A DNA stretch of 64,000 nucleotides from Symmetrospora coprosmae (Eukaryota > Basidiomycota > Cystobasidiomycetes > Symmetrosporaceae): positions 62,001 to 126,000 of the forward strand of contig VUYT01000002.1 in NCBI GenBank assembly GCA_008802785.1, written 5' to 3'. How positions within the stretch are numbered: the first letter of the stretch is position 1; each line of letters opens with the position of its first letter. The translations under genes were made by a program, and so were the position numbers. Below are positions 22,538 to 35,420 of the stretch, piece after piece. The notes below the pieces were generated by a model. It saw nothing but the letters and a program-made list of their open reading frames with translations, was not told the origin of the DNA and searched no databases.

Positions 22538-24097
22538 CTACGCGACGTTCTTGATCTTGCGGGCACCGAGGAAGGCGTCCTTCTCCGCCTTGGTCTGGAA
22601 ACGATGCAAAGAGTCAGGTTAGCATGAGGACATCTGCAGTGAGAGTGGATTTGACATCCCTGATATCTCCCATGTCCGAAGCTGGACGCAGTGTTGATCC
22701 ACTTGAGCTGCTCCGATGCCTTCTCGAGGTGGCGACGGCTCGTGTGGGTCATGGTCGACTTGCGGAGCGTGAGAACACGCTTGCGGACACCAGTGCAGCT
22801 GCCCTTGATGAGCAGGAAGTCGTTCTTGACCAGACCGTAGCGCACAAAGGCACCGAGAGGGTTGATGTCCTTCTTCGTAATGTCGTAGTCGGTGGACCCG
22901 TTGGCCTCGTCGTCACCCTTGCCAATGCGGTAAATCTTCTTGTTGGTCTCGGTACGGTGGTGGTAACCGTTCTGACCAGCACGGGCGACACTGTACATGA
23001 CCTTCGAAGGGTGCCATGCTCCGATGCAGGCGACCTTTCGGAGACCCTTGTGCGTCTTTCGGGGAAGCTTCTTGGTGCCCCATCTGGTAAGAGAAGCACA
23101 CAAGGCAGAGTCAGCAAGGAAACCAGCGGGGGCCTTTGAGAACGATGTCGCACGCACCGGTGGGTGACACCCTCGTAACCGTGACCGTGCGTGACACCAA
23201 TGACGTCGATGTTCTCATCGACCTCGAAGACGGAGGCAATGTCGACGGTCTTCTCGAAGTGGGACTTTGCGAACTCGACCTTGTCGGCAATGGATCCACC
23301 GTTGACCTGGATCTCCATGAGGTGCGCCTTCTTCTGCTTGACTGCCGTCTTGGAGATCTGGGTGTGTGCGAGGACTCGGACGACGGTGCAGTACTTGCGA
23401 ATCCGCTCGAGCTCGCGTGCAACGCTCTTGCCGGACGTCTCGGCGTGCTTGGCGGCGTACTTGGTGAAGGCCTTTTTCTTGCTCTTGTACCAGTTCTTGT
23501 AGAACCGACGCTTGACCTCGTCGCTCAGGTGCTCGGCCCAGACGGTGGTGAGCGAGCGCAGGCCGCGAGGCGTCTCGACGTAGCCGACGACACCGACGAT
23601 GACCATAGGAGGGGTCTCGATGACGGTGGCAGCCTCGACAACCTCCTTCTTGTGCATCTCTGCGGTCGGGGTGCGGGCGTCTCAGCCTAGACCTTTGGCT
23701 CCGGGTAGAAGCGACGGCAACTCACTCGAGCCGACTCGGTCAAGCTCTCGGACGACATGGGTCATGCCAGCCTTGTATCCAAGGAAGGCGGTGAGGTGGA
23801 CAGGCTTCTTGGAGTCATCCTGTGAGAGGTTGGGAGGTTTGCATCAGCTGTACGCCCGGGAGCAACGAGGACGAAAGCCAGACCGGGCGCGGAAGAGGGA
23901 GGAACCTACCTTAGGGAACGACTTCACCTTACCACGGTAGCGGGCTGCCCTCTTCTTGGGCAAGAACCCAAGAGAACCGTGTCGGGGGTGCTCGCTGTGG
24001 TGCCGCAAGGTGCGAAAAAGTCAGGTCCACCTGCCGCTGAGCGTGACCGCGAAAGGAGCCAACGACACCGGAACACTCACAACTTCCTGTGAGACAT
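22538..24097 (-). CDS. RPL3: 60S ribosomal protein L3 (uL3)
   Basis: On the minus strand, exons starting MSHRKF and [20 protein letters not shown] give the classic eukaryotic uL3 N-terminus. [51 protein letters not shown] and [15 protein letters not shown] follow. The last exon ends [20 protein letters not shown]. uL3 is a large-subunit protein whose extension reaches the peptidyl-transferase centre. The start at 24097 gives a six-codon first exon, as is common in fungal ribosomal protein genes. Introns are short with GT-AG ends. The last intron (about 22600-22690) separates the C-terminal 20 residues. High conservation and intact frames make this call secure. Confidence 0.96.
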
Positions 24098-25316
24098 CTA
24101 CGAGTGCAGCGCACATTGTAGCAGAGAGAGGGCAGACGATACCGTGTCAGCGGAGGGTGCTCTACATGGAGAGCAGTGACCTCGACCGGATCACGGCTCG
24201 GGGCTGGCAGAGCCGCCGCAGCATAATTCACCTTGAGGGCTGCGAAGGGCGAACGGAGAGGCGTCAGTGACTGGTGCATATAACACACTCGAGGTGTATT
24301 GCTGTGCCGGCTGCGGACTCACTCTTTGACACACGGAATGCGATTTGTGGTGAGCGACAGAGGGCTCCTTCCCTCCCCTAGCCTGCCAGGCCGTCCTCTG
24401 CCCCGAGCAGCTGGGCTTCTGGTGGCAAATTCGCTTTAGGGGCAGTCTCGCAGGGAAGGCCGATCGAAATTCAAGAAGACCATCCCGGGACATCGCGAGC
24501 AATGAAGATCAACTTCACTGACAAGTGCGGAGGAAGCTCGATGCTCCAATGCGGTCCACCTGCTCGCTGTTCCTTTCCGTCGATGAAGCTCGCCTCGCGT
24601 TCCGGTTGACTTCCTCTGGCCGCTTGGAGACGCTTCGAACACTTGCTCACAACGAGATCTGACCCTTGCCTGCGACACTGACCGCTACTGATTTCTACTC
24701 TTTCTCTTGCCAAACTCATGTGGAGAGCATATCAAGCCGCACTTCGCACTTCCTGCAAGCAACTGGGCAGCAATTGGGGCCTGCTCTCAGGTCGGCACGC
24801 GTGAGCAGCCTGACAGGCGATGGAGGTGGGAGGACAGCCTGATCCTACACGCCTATCAAGCGATGGCATCCTCCTCAAGCCGCAGAATGGGGCTGTGTTT
24901 GGCGATCATTCTAACTGCGCTGGAAAGGGTCCTTACTCCCCGAAGGTCTTGGCGCACCTGACATAGGCGCGCGCCGTAAGACTGATTGTGCCGCGCAGCC
25001 GCATCCCTGGGCAGCACAAGCGCCATGCTTGTTCGGACCCTGCTATGGACTCAGCGCAGCTCGTAGCCTGCTATGTTCTCTCTGCAGAACTGGACTTTGA
25101 AAGCTTGAGCGATTCTTACGGCCAACTGGCGTTTGACAAGGTTCGTAATGGATGGCGATGAAGAAGAGGAAGCGCAAGACACTAGCATCCCGATACCAGC
25201 TAGTCTTCTCAGGGCTAGAACGCATGTGCACAACTACCACCACGAATTCGAAATCTGCAGGGAGAAAGATGGTCTGCCAGCGACGGTCGAAACTCTCCTA
25301 TGTATCCAGACAGTGA
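24098..25316. other. Intergenic, RPL3 promoter side
   Basis: This 1.2-kb stretch lies upstream of RPL3 and downstream of the SGNH esterase gene. It must contain the RPL3 promoter. No frame has a recognisable domain or codon pattern. No RNA gene was recognised by eye. Confidence 0.5.
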
Positions 25317-26340
25317 CTAGACCTGCTCTTGCTGCTCGCGCTCTAGCAAGGACTGGATCTCGTCCGCTATGATCTCGTGCACTCGGCTGGTTGGGTGCAG
25401 CCCGTCCATCCAGATTGCGCCTCCGTGCGCCCTGCCTACGTGCTCCGCTCGGAAATCGTGCTTCTCCGGGTTGTCGAAGATGTCCATGAAGAGCGCGTGC
25501 GTATCGAGCGAGTATACGCGCGCATCCTCGTGGCGCTGGCGCAGAGCAGCGATGCTTAACGCTAGAGCAGCATTCCAAGCGTCGATCCTGGCGTGGTGCC
25601 GAACGAAGCCAGGAGTTGGGTTGATGACAGGCCCGCTCGCTCGCATGCGTGGCGGGTTGTTGAAGATCAGAAAACGGCGGGCGCCGCTGGCGTACAGTGG
25701 CTCGATGGCATCCGCGAATAGCTTGCCGACGTCCACAGCAGGGTCGATTGGCCAGCAGACATCGTTGATGCCGACAAAGACAGCTGTAACAGATCGTATC
25801 AGCCAAAGACCTTTTTGTGTATGGGGAAAACGCACCGTACAGTGCCTTGCGGCGGTCCTCATGAGACAGCTTGACTGGCTGGTCTCGCAGGAAGCGTTTC
25901 TGTCGTCGGAGACGGCGGTCAGCAGGGCAAAGGAGATGGCTTAGAAGCACGCAGACTTACATTGACTTGATTGCAAACTCCAAATACTCGCTCCCCGCCG
26001 ATGGCGTAGTTGAGCACCAAGAGTGGCTTGTTGGCGGGTCTCCTCGAGACGAGATGTCCGACCCAATTCGGCTTGTCTGTTGGCAGACGCCTCAGCTCGG
26101 ACACCCACGTCAGATAGTGTGCTATAAAAGGTCACCCTTCTCGTTGTAGGTATTCCCAGGGAAGTTGACGCCGAGCGGATTTTGCACGGTCGGCACACAC
26201 TGCTCGTCGGGCAGGTTTGTTTGGCAGTAGCTGGCACCAAAGCTGCGATCAAAGCTCAGCTCGAGTCCGGCACGGCAGGGTTAGACATCGGCTCACACAA
26301 CGAGATGCGAGAAGTCGGTCAAGACCTTGGCCTGCGACAT
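25317..26340 (-). CDS. SGNH/GDSL-family esterase (CE16-like)
   Basis: Minus-strand exons begin MSQAKVLTDFSHLVVFGASY, so the GDSL block reads FGAS with the nucleophile Ser. NPLGVNFPGNTYNEKDKPNW and VLNYAIGGERVF follow. Block III is FVGINDVCWP, with the oxyanion Asn. The C-terminal catalytic Asp-His pair is in WMDGLHPTSRVHEIIADEI. The order and spacing match fungal SGNH hydrolases such as CE16 acetylesterases, which remove acetyl or acyl groups from sugars. No signal peptide is visible, so this form may be intracellular. The exon joint between YNEK and DKPNW uses a 65-nt intron (about 26071-26135). Read without that intron it looks falsely frameshifted. The ATG at 26340 has a good context and is followed by a short first exon. 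Confidence 0.82.
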
Positions 26341-27059
26341 GGTTGCTATGCAATCGGAGCGGAGTCAAGCCTGTCCAACGCGGTTTCGGCGGAGGCCCGG
26401 ATGGATCGTATGAGCAGTTGGTCTCTGTGAGCATCCGAGTTGTCCGAGCGGATGGATTTGCCCGGAATGCGAAGCGCGTCCTCGATTCGCTGCTACCTCC
26501 GGACGTGGAACGGTGTGGAGCGGAGAGCTGCCTGTCTGCTGGAGTCACCCGAAATCCAGTAGAAGTAGAGACGCAGTCATCAGGGATATGAGGAGGAATG
26601 TAAGAAGAGCGTTAGACGTATGATTGTCAGAGGAGCAGTGCGCACATCTGTGCAGGTGCCGTCAGTCCTCGAGAGCCTTGCAGTCGCTCTGAACCTGGCT
26701 CTCTCGCTTGTGAGTACAGTACGCGCAACAAGCCCGTCTTACAGGATGATCAAGGCATCAGGCCTCACGCCAATCAGGACGGCCAGCGCGCAGGCAAGGC
26801 TCGCCCGTCGTCGGGGCTCTCGATGCTGCGAGTGAAGACAACGAACCTGCCTGCGACGTCAGTCACGAGTAGCCGAAGCAGCCGGTCGGTAATCTACCCC
26901 TATCTCTTTTGCCACCCCCTTTTGTGGGCTCTGTGCATCGGAGCGAGCGAGCTTCATGCACGGGGCGACGTTCGCATTCGGCCTGCAGCGTCTGGCCTAG
27001 CATCTCCTTAGCCCATCTTTCGTCTTCTTGTACAGAAACGTCTTCGCAGCTGTTGTGCC
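26341..27059. other. Intergenic, divergent promoter region
   Basis: This 719-bp stretch lies between the divergent SGNH esterase and PhoD-like phosphatase genes. I see no coding frame that splices to either gene. Confidence 0.55.
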
Positions 27060-29885
27060 ATGGCCGACGATCCTCCCACCGACATCTCGCTGCTCAAGCC
27101 CCGCTTCCCGGAGAGAGCCGACTACGAGCCGGTCGAGGGCATCGGAGCCGCACGACCAGGAAGCCCGACAAGGGATCCAGCACCGGGCCCGCCAAGGTCC
27201 AGCAAGAGCGGCTCACCCGGCGTCAACAGGCCTCGTGCGTTCCCTCGTCGCGACCCTCCACTTCCTCAAAGCTGACCCTGCCGCACTCTGGCCCCTTGTG
27301 TCTTTCGCCATGGCCGGCCACCTCTTTCAGCCAAGGCGCCGGGAGACCTGCTGGGTCCGTACTTCCACTTCAACACGACGACGAGCGACCAGCGCTGGCT
27401 GGGTACTGCCCTCGTATTGCATCGCAAAGGTGAGCTCTCCTTGAATTTGGGAGCTGCCCATGTGTGCAGAATAAGACACCCATGCCCTAAGAATAGAGCT
27501 GAATGGCGAACCGGCCTGATTGCATCACTTGCGCTTCCCACGGACATTCTCCAGGCACGACCTTGCCACACCTCTCATTCGACTACGATGTACAGCAAGA
27601 AAGCACAACGCTGTACGAGGATGTCTTCAACATGACTGCGACCCGTTTCGACATCGGTTTGGCCATCCCCGACGGTTTCGGTGACCAACCCATCACCTGG
27701 ACTCTGAACTACCGAGGACAGACAAGCTCCAACACCTTTCACATCCCAAAGTGGGAGCAAAAGTGGAGAGGTGGCTTCGTAAGCTTTCGAAGCTTGACTA
27801 GCAGGGCCTCCCATCATCCCTGCTGACTACGATCCGCCATTACCTCCCCATGCTCTCAATAGTTCTCCTGCAACGGCTTCGATGAGACTGTTCCACAAGA
27901 GACAGTGCAGGAACTTGGCTTCGATAACGTCTGGCGGCATCTCAACTCTGTTCACAAGGAGACACCGCTGCATGTCCTCATCTGGGGTGGCGACCAGGTA
28001 CAGCGCTCCCTACTTCCGAAGAGTACGGACTGCATGCTGACATTCCGTTGTTGCAGATCTATATCGACCACATCTTTTCCGACATCCCTTTCCTCTCCCG
28101 CTGGCTCAAGCTCGGGTGGGAGGACAAGTGGACACATGAGTTCTCCGAAGAGACGAGTCGCTATGCCGCCGAGTACTACTTCAACTCGTACCACGAGACT
28201 TGGGAGAGAGACGAAGTCAGGAAGGCGTTGCAAACCATGCCGAGTCTGATGATGTGGGATGACCATGGTCAGTGGAGGCATATCGCCGGCGCCGATAACG
28301 AGGCTTGAGGCAGGTGGACTGACCCCTCCCCCTTATGACCTCCGCTACCCAGACATTTTTGACGGAGCTGGCTCGTATCCGCCTGAGTTGCATGACTCGC
28401 CCGTCATGCTTGGTCTATTCCGAACGGCCAAGAAATTCCGCCTCCTCTTCCAGCACCACACGACTGAACATCAGGCGAACAGCAAGCACCGCTTCTTTGG
28501 CGTGCAGGCGCAGAATTACATCGGGCAGTGCGGCCCGCGCCTTGCCATCGTATGCCCGGATGGCCGGAGCGAGCGCAACCACATGCAGGTACACCAGAAG
28601 GAGAGCATGGACATGATCTTCCAGAAGCTCGATACAGAGCTCGCACCCACCACGCAGCACCTCATTGTCGTTTTCGCCGTGCCCTTCAGTTTCATCCGAG
28701 TCAAGGTCGCCGAAAAGATGTTCGCCTTCCTCAAGAATCGCTATCCTTGGGTGCGAAAGCTACCCGGCCTGCGCAGTCTAAACTCTATCTTCGATATTCC
28801 CGAGTTCTACGACGATCTGCTGGACGAGTGGGTGCACGATGCCCACATTGCTGAGCGTAACAAGACGCTGTTGCGACTGCAGGACTTTGCCAAGCGCAAG
28901 AGCATCCGTGTGACGATGCTGTCCGGCGACGTCCATTGTGCCGCATTCAGCATGTTCCGCACCGACAAGGCGACGCGCAAAGCTACGAACCTCAAGCCAG
29001 AGAACGACCACCGCCTCATGTACTCCGTCATCTCATCAGCCATCGTCAACGTTGCTCCTTCGCCTGCTGTGTGTATGGCTTATCACTACATCGCAAACAG
29101 CTGGAACCCGGTCGAAAAGACATCAGAGGCGCTCGTCGAGATGTTCGAGCGCCGACCGGAGCACGGCAAGCAGGTCAGGCACAGGAAGGTGATGCCTAAT
29201 CGCAACTATACAGTGCGTTACCGAGTCGTTCAAGTCCCCGATGCGTAAAAGTTGCTGACTGGTCCGCCGAGATGACTTGCAGTTCTTCGAGGAAGTCGGG
29301 AACGTCGACCCCGGCGGATATGGCGGAATGGACGAGAGCACCCGCTACCGATTTCAGGCAAGCGAGGACAACGACAGTGGAAGCGCGAGCAGCGAGGGGC
29401 AGAACGGGGCGGAGACGAGCGCCGACAGCCACGTCAATGGCGACGGCATTGCCGACACTCGTGGCCACCGTCACCCGCACCTCCGCACCGGTACAACGCT
29501 CAGCAATTCGACAGCTGGCTCCGGCGAGACGACGCGGGATCTGTCCTGGCACAAGGACAACTACGTCTTTGACCGCAAAAAGGGCTATCCATCGACACTC
29601 GGTCCCACGAGCGCGCCCAACGGCAAGGGAATTGGCGGGAAACCGTCGCACGAGCACTCGCACGGCATCTTCTGCCATCACCGCAACTCGAAGCTCGTCC
29701 ACAAGAAGGGGAACCAGATGCAAACTGGCGTGGTCGACGATGGCGGCAACGAGGCGCACAGCAAAGAGTCTGGGCTGCGGATCCGCATGTGGCTCGAGTC
29801 GCGCCAGAAGGAGCCACAGGGAAGGCAGTTCTCCAGCTACGAGGTCTTGCTTCCGGCCTTGCACAGTCTGGAGCGGGAGACTTGA
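27060..29885 (+). CDS. PhoD-like metallophosphatase
   Basis: Seven exons (27060-27234, 27331-27429, 27555-27778, 27863-27997, 28057-28267, 28353-29212, 29283-29885) join in phase to 768 residues. Metal-binding and active-site motifs of the PhoD superfamily are present: IWGGDQIYIDHIF, MMWDDHDIFDGAGSYP and MLSGDVHCAAFSMF. YRGQTSSNTFHIP resembles the beta-rich N-terminal region. There is no signal peptide or transmembrane segment, unlike secreted bacterial PhoD. This matches the cytosolic fungal PhoD-like branch, whose substrates are poorly defined. The C-terminal 200 residues are hydrophilic and low in complexity until a final Arg-rich stretch. The intron at 28268-28352 restores the DDHDIFDG motif, which confirms its placement. 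Confidence 0.9.
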
Positions 29886-30730
29886 GCTGCGCGTTGCCTT
29901 CCAGGAAGACGGTCTTCCTCCCTCCCGTCAGAGCGATGCTCATGCTCTTTCTCATGCGCTGTTCATAGCGATCATATCTATCAGAAGTAGACGTGCCTTA
30001 GTGCATCAGTTCGTCGTTGTAGCTCTTCTCTCACCTATCCCAAAACCACAGCCCCGGCGTTAATGCAAAATCCGGGTACCTTCAGACAGTCTAGCGTTTG
30101 TTTCATCTACGCGATTGAAAGTGGCTCTAAGCTCGTCTCGACGGGTCTACAGCATGTCTATCTGAGATTCCTTGATTTTATGCGAGCTCATGTTGTGCAC
30201 CGTAAAGATCTGACAATCGCAGCACATGGACAAAGGAACGTGCAAAAGCGAAGTGGCGAGGAAGCTACATGTAGCCGAGTGAGATGAGGAAGAGCCGACA
30301 TCGAGAAGACCAGCGAGAGCATAGCTCCAAAGGGTAGGGAGAAAGGGCCGGTGCGGCGTGGAGAAGCGTGAAAGAGAAAAGGGCGAGAACGACGGGAAAG
30401 AAGTCGGAGGGACCCTGTAGGCGAGACCGTCGAGAGAAGTGTGAAAGATTGAGGAAGGGCGGAGCATGAGTCAAAAGGGGGCGCATGCCCCTGAGGCAGC
30501 TGGAAGTGCGTTCTTGTGGCTGCGGAAGCCGTAATGGTAGTTGTCCGGATGCTGTCCCGTGACTGCCTTTCGTGAGGCAGATGTCTGAGAGGCCTTGCTC
30601 GTATGCGTGCGATCGTAACGCGTCTTCGTGCGTATCGTACTGTGTGGTTCTGTATCTTGTGCTGCCGGCTACTTCACGAAGTGAGGGAGATGCAGCGCTT
30701 TTGCCTCGCCAGATTGGCGAGCGTGCCTGT
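29886..30730. other. Intergenic, convergent 3' ends
   Basis: This 845-bp stretch lies between the convergent PhoD-like and Mei2-like genes. It should contain both 3' untranslated regions. No gene seen. Confidence 0.55.
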
Positions 30731-33700
30731 CTAGGAGGAAGGTCGAATTGCGACGGTCTTGAAGGATCCCTTGGGTCCGGTTCCGTAGAGCCCCCAGCGG
30801 CCAGAGCCAAATGCGCTCTTGGCCTTTTGTCGAGCGTTGTCCGGCGCAGGGAAGGGCTCGGGGAGGCCCTTCTTGGGTCCGGACGAGTAGAAGATGAGCG
30901 GGCGGAAGCTGCAATAACGAGACAAGAAGCCACGAGCGTCAGCAATCGCATATTTGTCGTTGGCAAAGACGCAGACTGCGACCTACCCTTCCTCCTGATC
31001 CATAACGTGGCTGTTCCTGAACTTGCTCACGAGCGCAGCCTTGCCTTGCAGCTCTGCGAACCCGCCCATGACGACCTTGCGCGAGACCGTGCTGTCCCAG
31101 AAGGTGCCGGTGCGGGCAGACCAGAATCTGACGAGCGCATCCAAGCTACAGAAGTTCACGAATCCGAAGCCGCAGTTGGAGCCAGAGGTGAAGTCGAAAC
31201 GGAGGTAGATGCTGTCGAGACGATCTTGGTCACCTCTTTGATCATAGCGAGCAAAAACAGAGGGAAAATGAGCATACAAGTCGTACTCCCGAGCAACGAT
31301 TTCATCGAGATTCTACAGGCACGGCAGAGAGGATGGTGCGTCAGCGATGCGGGAGGCCGGCAAAGAAGGCACAACAGTAGCACGTTACACCCTCACCTCC
31401 ATCAGCTCCAGCTGCGTCATCTTGTTGGGCAGATTGCGGATGATGCAGCTGGTGCGCGTCTCCTTCCCCTCGTAGATTTTGTCGAAGTTGATTAGGTTGC
31501 GTTCCGGCACGGGGCTAGGGAGAACGTGCAGGCAGCGTCAGACGGGATGTTCAGCTATGGTCAGAGACCTCGCAAGACTCACTCGTCGCGGATCAGACCG
31601 TAGCTGGTTGCGCGCTTGCCGTGTGGGTCGTTCGGAACGACGGCCCCGCTGCCGTATGAGGGGAGAGGTGGAAGGTGTGTCTTGGTGGGCGAGCTGGTAG
31701 CCGACTTGAAGCCGTCCGGGAAGTCTACGGTTGTGTTTACGCCGGTGCGTGTGCCAGACGCGACGGACGAGGCATACGACGAGTACTTGCTCGGTGAGGC
31801 GGACTGGGACGAGGTAGGCGAGCGGGAAGGGGAGGACATGTTGATGCCGCTCGGGTGCTCGGTGGCATAGCGGGTCTTGCTGCTGTCGTAGTAAGCCTGC
31901 TGCCTGTCATCAGGGACAGAGAAGGGAGATGAGGCATAATTGCTGCGCTGGCGCGGCGGAATGTACCGCCCGGTAGGGCTGATCTCCGCTCGAGTGGGAG
32001 ACTGAGACTGCTGGCGCGGTGCAAGGTAGCTCGAAGACGCGAAGGAACGATCCGGAGAGACGGAACTGCCTCTCTGTCCTTGTGTAGAGCCGGTGCTTGC
32101 GTTCGGCGAGACGGCGGGGCTGCCGCAGTACTGGTTCTGCGGAGAGTGAGGACAAGTGTATCTTCAGCCTAACAAGCCTCGAAGTCTTACAGAGCGGGCC
32201 CCAACACACCAGGGAGTCCGGGTCTGCCCACTGAACGCGCAGTCCCTCGATCTGTATGAGATGGAAGGAGTGGCAGAATCAGGACGCCATAATCCAAAGC
32301 GCAGGTGCTGACACATACCTCCGCCTTCTCAATCTCCTCGAACGCCTTCACTGCAGATCTATCATCGCTGTACTCGAGGTCGTAGTAGCCGCTGCCATCT
32401 GGGTTCGGCTCGAACTTGGTGATGTCGCCGTACGTGGCGAAGGCGATCTGCAAGAAGGACATGACAAGCTTCAGCCAATCGGACGAGTGCCGTGGAACGC
32501 AAATCTCTCACCTTGAAGCCCTCGATGTCAAGGGTGGGAGCCATTGAAACGAGAAGCTTGCCTTCTCCTCGAGAAAGCACCTTGGAGCTGAAGCGACCGT
32601 CGGCGATCTGAACGATGCAAGCGAGTGCGTCTTAGCCATTGTGATCGCGCCACTTGATGCTACCGGCGAGCGCAGGCAGAGCACACACCTGAATGAAGGC
32701 GTCCCTGCCGACAAAGGTCGGCTGGAGCTGCTTGTAGCCGAATGCAGGCTCAAAGGCGGCCTGCGCGATGAGCGAGATCCTGGCTCGGGCGGCTGCTTTG
32801 ACGTCGAAGAACGAAAGGACGACAACTCCGTGCGAGTGGATGTCGCGCGCGTAGATGCCACGCAGCTCCCCGTATTTCTGTGCGCGCGAAAGGAGGCGGT
32901 TGGAGAGAAGGAAAGGAAGTGGTCAGTGTATGCTCAGACAAGGGAGGAGCCGGGTGGGGACAAAGGCTCTCACCTTGAAGCACTCGATCATCTCCGTCAC
33001 ATTGAGGCTGTCTGTGTTGGTTGGAAGGTGAGAGACGAAGAGGTACCTCGTCTCCTGCGAGCTGAGGGCCTCCGTAGCGGAGAAGCCGCCAGCACGCTCA
33101 GTCAGAAGATCGAAAGAAGGTATAGTCGGCGAGGACGCATAAGGGTCAAGGGCGTCTGTGTGTGCCGTGGCGGAGGGGGGCGAAGCGGCGGATAGCTGAG
33201 GCGAGAAGGGCGAGAAGGAAAGAGCAGCTACAGGCTCCTTCTCCTTTCCCTTGGTGGCGTCCTCATCTGCGACCTCCTTGTCGTACAGATCGAGATTGGC
33301 GATGAGGTCGAGGGAGTAGTCGTCGAGGTCATCGTAGTCGAGAGGCTTGAGTGTGGGAGAAGGGCAGTCAAAGATGGACGAGGCGCCGATGCTGCCGAAG
33401 GATCGCTCTGCCGAATTGTAGGACGTGTCTGCCTGGAGAAGGGCATCCTTCCTTCCTCCGAGCTTGGTAGGGCTGGAGCTGGCGGAAGAAGATGAGCCGT
33501 GCATCGGCGAAGAGGTAGAAGGCTTGCCTCGGGACGCGAGTAGGGAGGAAGAGGGAGGGGCCCATGCTGATCCGGTGCCCGAAGACGAGAGAGGCGAAGG
33601 GAAGGTGTTGAAGCGGAGGGATCCGCCATGGCCGGGCGTGGAAGCGAGAGTGGTTTGCTGCTGTCCGTTCTTCGCCTCGGACGAGGAAAGGAGGGAAGGA

Positions 33701-34266
33701 CGCTGCTGATGCTGCTGGGATCGTGGCCCGGTCGACGGTGGTGACAGAGGAAGGAAAGGGCGCCCAGACAACGACGAGGAGGACGCCCATTTGCTGCTCC
33801 TGCTGCCCGTCAATGCCGGCTCGGACTTGGTCGGACTGATACTGTTGTCATTGCTGGTCTGTGAGGAGGAGGGCGCAAAGGGCGAGACTGTAGACGGACC
33901 CTTCATGCTGGTTGAAGGGCGGGGGCATCGGTCAACATAGGAAGAGGAAGGGAAGGGCGGGTTGCTGAAAGCGCTCGAATTGTCGGCGGCGGCAGGTGTG
34001 GTAGGCGGAGTGAGGATAGCACCTGCATGCGATACCTGAGGCTGATGCTGTGGAAGCAGGTGGAGAGAAGGGAGGGAGCGCGGAGATGTCGAGGGCACAG
34101 AGAGGATCAGCGTACGACCTCGACGGCGAGGGCGAGGAAGGGAGCTTAGAAGGATCGAGGATGATCCGGAGGAGGTGACCATGCCAACGGCAATGACACC
34201 AAGACTCACCTCCATTCCGTGCCTGTCGTCCTCGTCCTGCGTCGATTTGTCGTGAGCGGAGGCCAT
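30731..34266 (-). CDS. Mei2-like RNA-binding protein with three RRMs
   Basis: The minus-strand exons give a long Ser/Pro-rich N-terminus, then RRM1 (TRYLFVSHLPTNTDSLNV and HGVVVLSFFDVKAAARA). RRM2 follows (FATYGDITKFEPNPDGSGYY, then DLEYSDDRSAVKAFEEIEKA), then a disordered linker. The hallmark C-terminal Mei2 RRM3 comes last (TRTSCIIRNLPNKMTQLELM, then YLRFDFTSGSNCGFGFVNF and CSLDALVRFW). The protein ends FKTVAIRPSS. In S. pombe Mei2 binds meiRNA and commits cells to meiosis by sequestering Mmi1; plant AML proteins share RRM3. The start at 34266 gives MASAHDKSTQDEDDRHGME, probably followed by a 190- to 200-nt intron. The function inferred is meiotic or starvation-linked RNA regulation. The family call is secure, the exact exons less so. 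Confidence 0.9.
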
Positions 34267-35420
34267 GCTGGCGCTAGAGGGAGGTTTGCGCGCGGAGGTG
34301 GATCTGCGAGAGAGCTGTGACGGAGCGAACGAAGGTCAATGAAATGTGGATGATTGCTGTCGATTGCGTGGTGTCTGTATGGTTGGATGGAAGTGGTGTA
34401 GCTTGACGAGTGTGCTTCGAAATTTATAGAGTGAGAGCGAAGGAAAGAGGCGGCATACGAAGCAGAGGAGAGGAAGGAGAAGGACCATGCCAGACGGAGG
34501 TGTGATAATATCATCGAACTCCGCTCCCGTCCTGGCGTTGCGTTGTTGAGGGTGGAGGAGGGGAAGTGAGGAGGGGAAGTGAGCGTGGGCCTCTCTCCGG
34601 GCCTCATCCGCTTCTTGTACCTGAAAATGACGGAGCGGACACTGCTGCGCCTGCATCGGAACAGCGCAGACGACTGCAGAGATGCGTAGGGACGCAGCTC
34701 GAGATGTACTAGACGTGCAACGCTGTACCTGATAGTATTCGTAGCTATCGCGATACTCAGGGAGGTTGTGGACGAGCCACGAAGGCGCGTCTGACCTGGT
34801 GCAAGGGACGACGACAACAACAACGTCGGAGCATTGCTGAGGATCCATCCGCACACTGGATGCCATTGCTTGAGCATCCCGCTTCCCATGCACACACTCT
34901 CACGGGCTCCGGTCTCCCCTCCGTCCTGTTGCGCGCATGGGTCCCCTGGTCACCGCCGTCTGCCAGTTCGTTCAGAGTCTTTGCAGTATCGGAGGTCCGG
35001 ACCGCAGCAGCAGCAGCACCAGCACCAAAGCGGGGACCAGGGAGTGCGAGGCAGTTGGGAGGTGGATGCAAGCCTGCGTTGCTCGAGTTGCTTCCTTCCC
35101 TGCTCTCGGTCTAAATGGTACGATGGTGTCCGGTCGGGCAAGCACAAGCTGCGATGGCTTCGTCGGCGGGGCGCGACGTCGGACGCGTTCGGTACTCGTG
35201 GCGGCAGAGCGGCTGCCTTCGCATCCGCCGCAGCGTCAACAGATACAGCCAAGCTCTCGCTGTACAGAGTGCATGTTCATGCACGAGAAACCTTCGCGCG
35301 ATTTGCCATGTCGGAAGAGCGGTTGTGGTTCCATCGTTCCGGACTCGCTTGTACTTGGACAACAACAGCTAGATGCCTATCTACACACCCTCGCTTTCCA
35401 CGCCTGAGTCCGCGCCTCTA
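34267..35420. other. Intergenic, no confident gene
   Basis: This 1.15-kb stretch lies between the Mei2-like start and the quinate-repressor stop. Long frames on both strands (for example 34834-35649 plus) have no recognisable domain and partly overlap the opposite-strand repressor gene, so I treat them as chance frames. Confidence 0.5.

Noticed and set aside
26070-26140. Apparent frameshift in the SGNH esterase between YNEKG and the LTWVSELRRL-like reading
   Set aside because: A 65-nt GT-AG intron joins YNEK directly to DKPNWVGHLV in phase and restores the family motif, so the gene looks intact.
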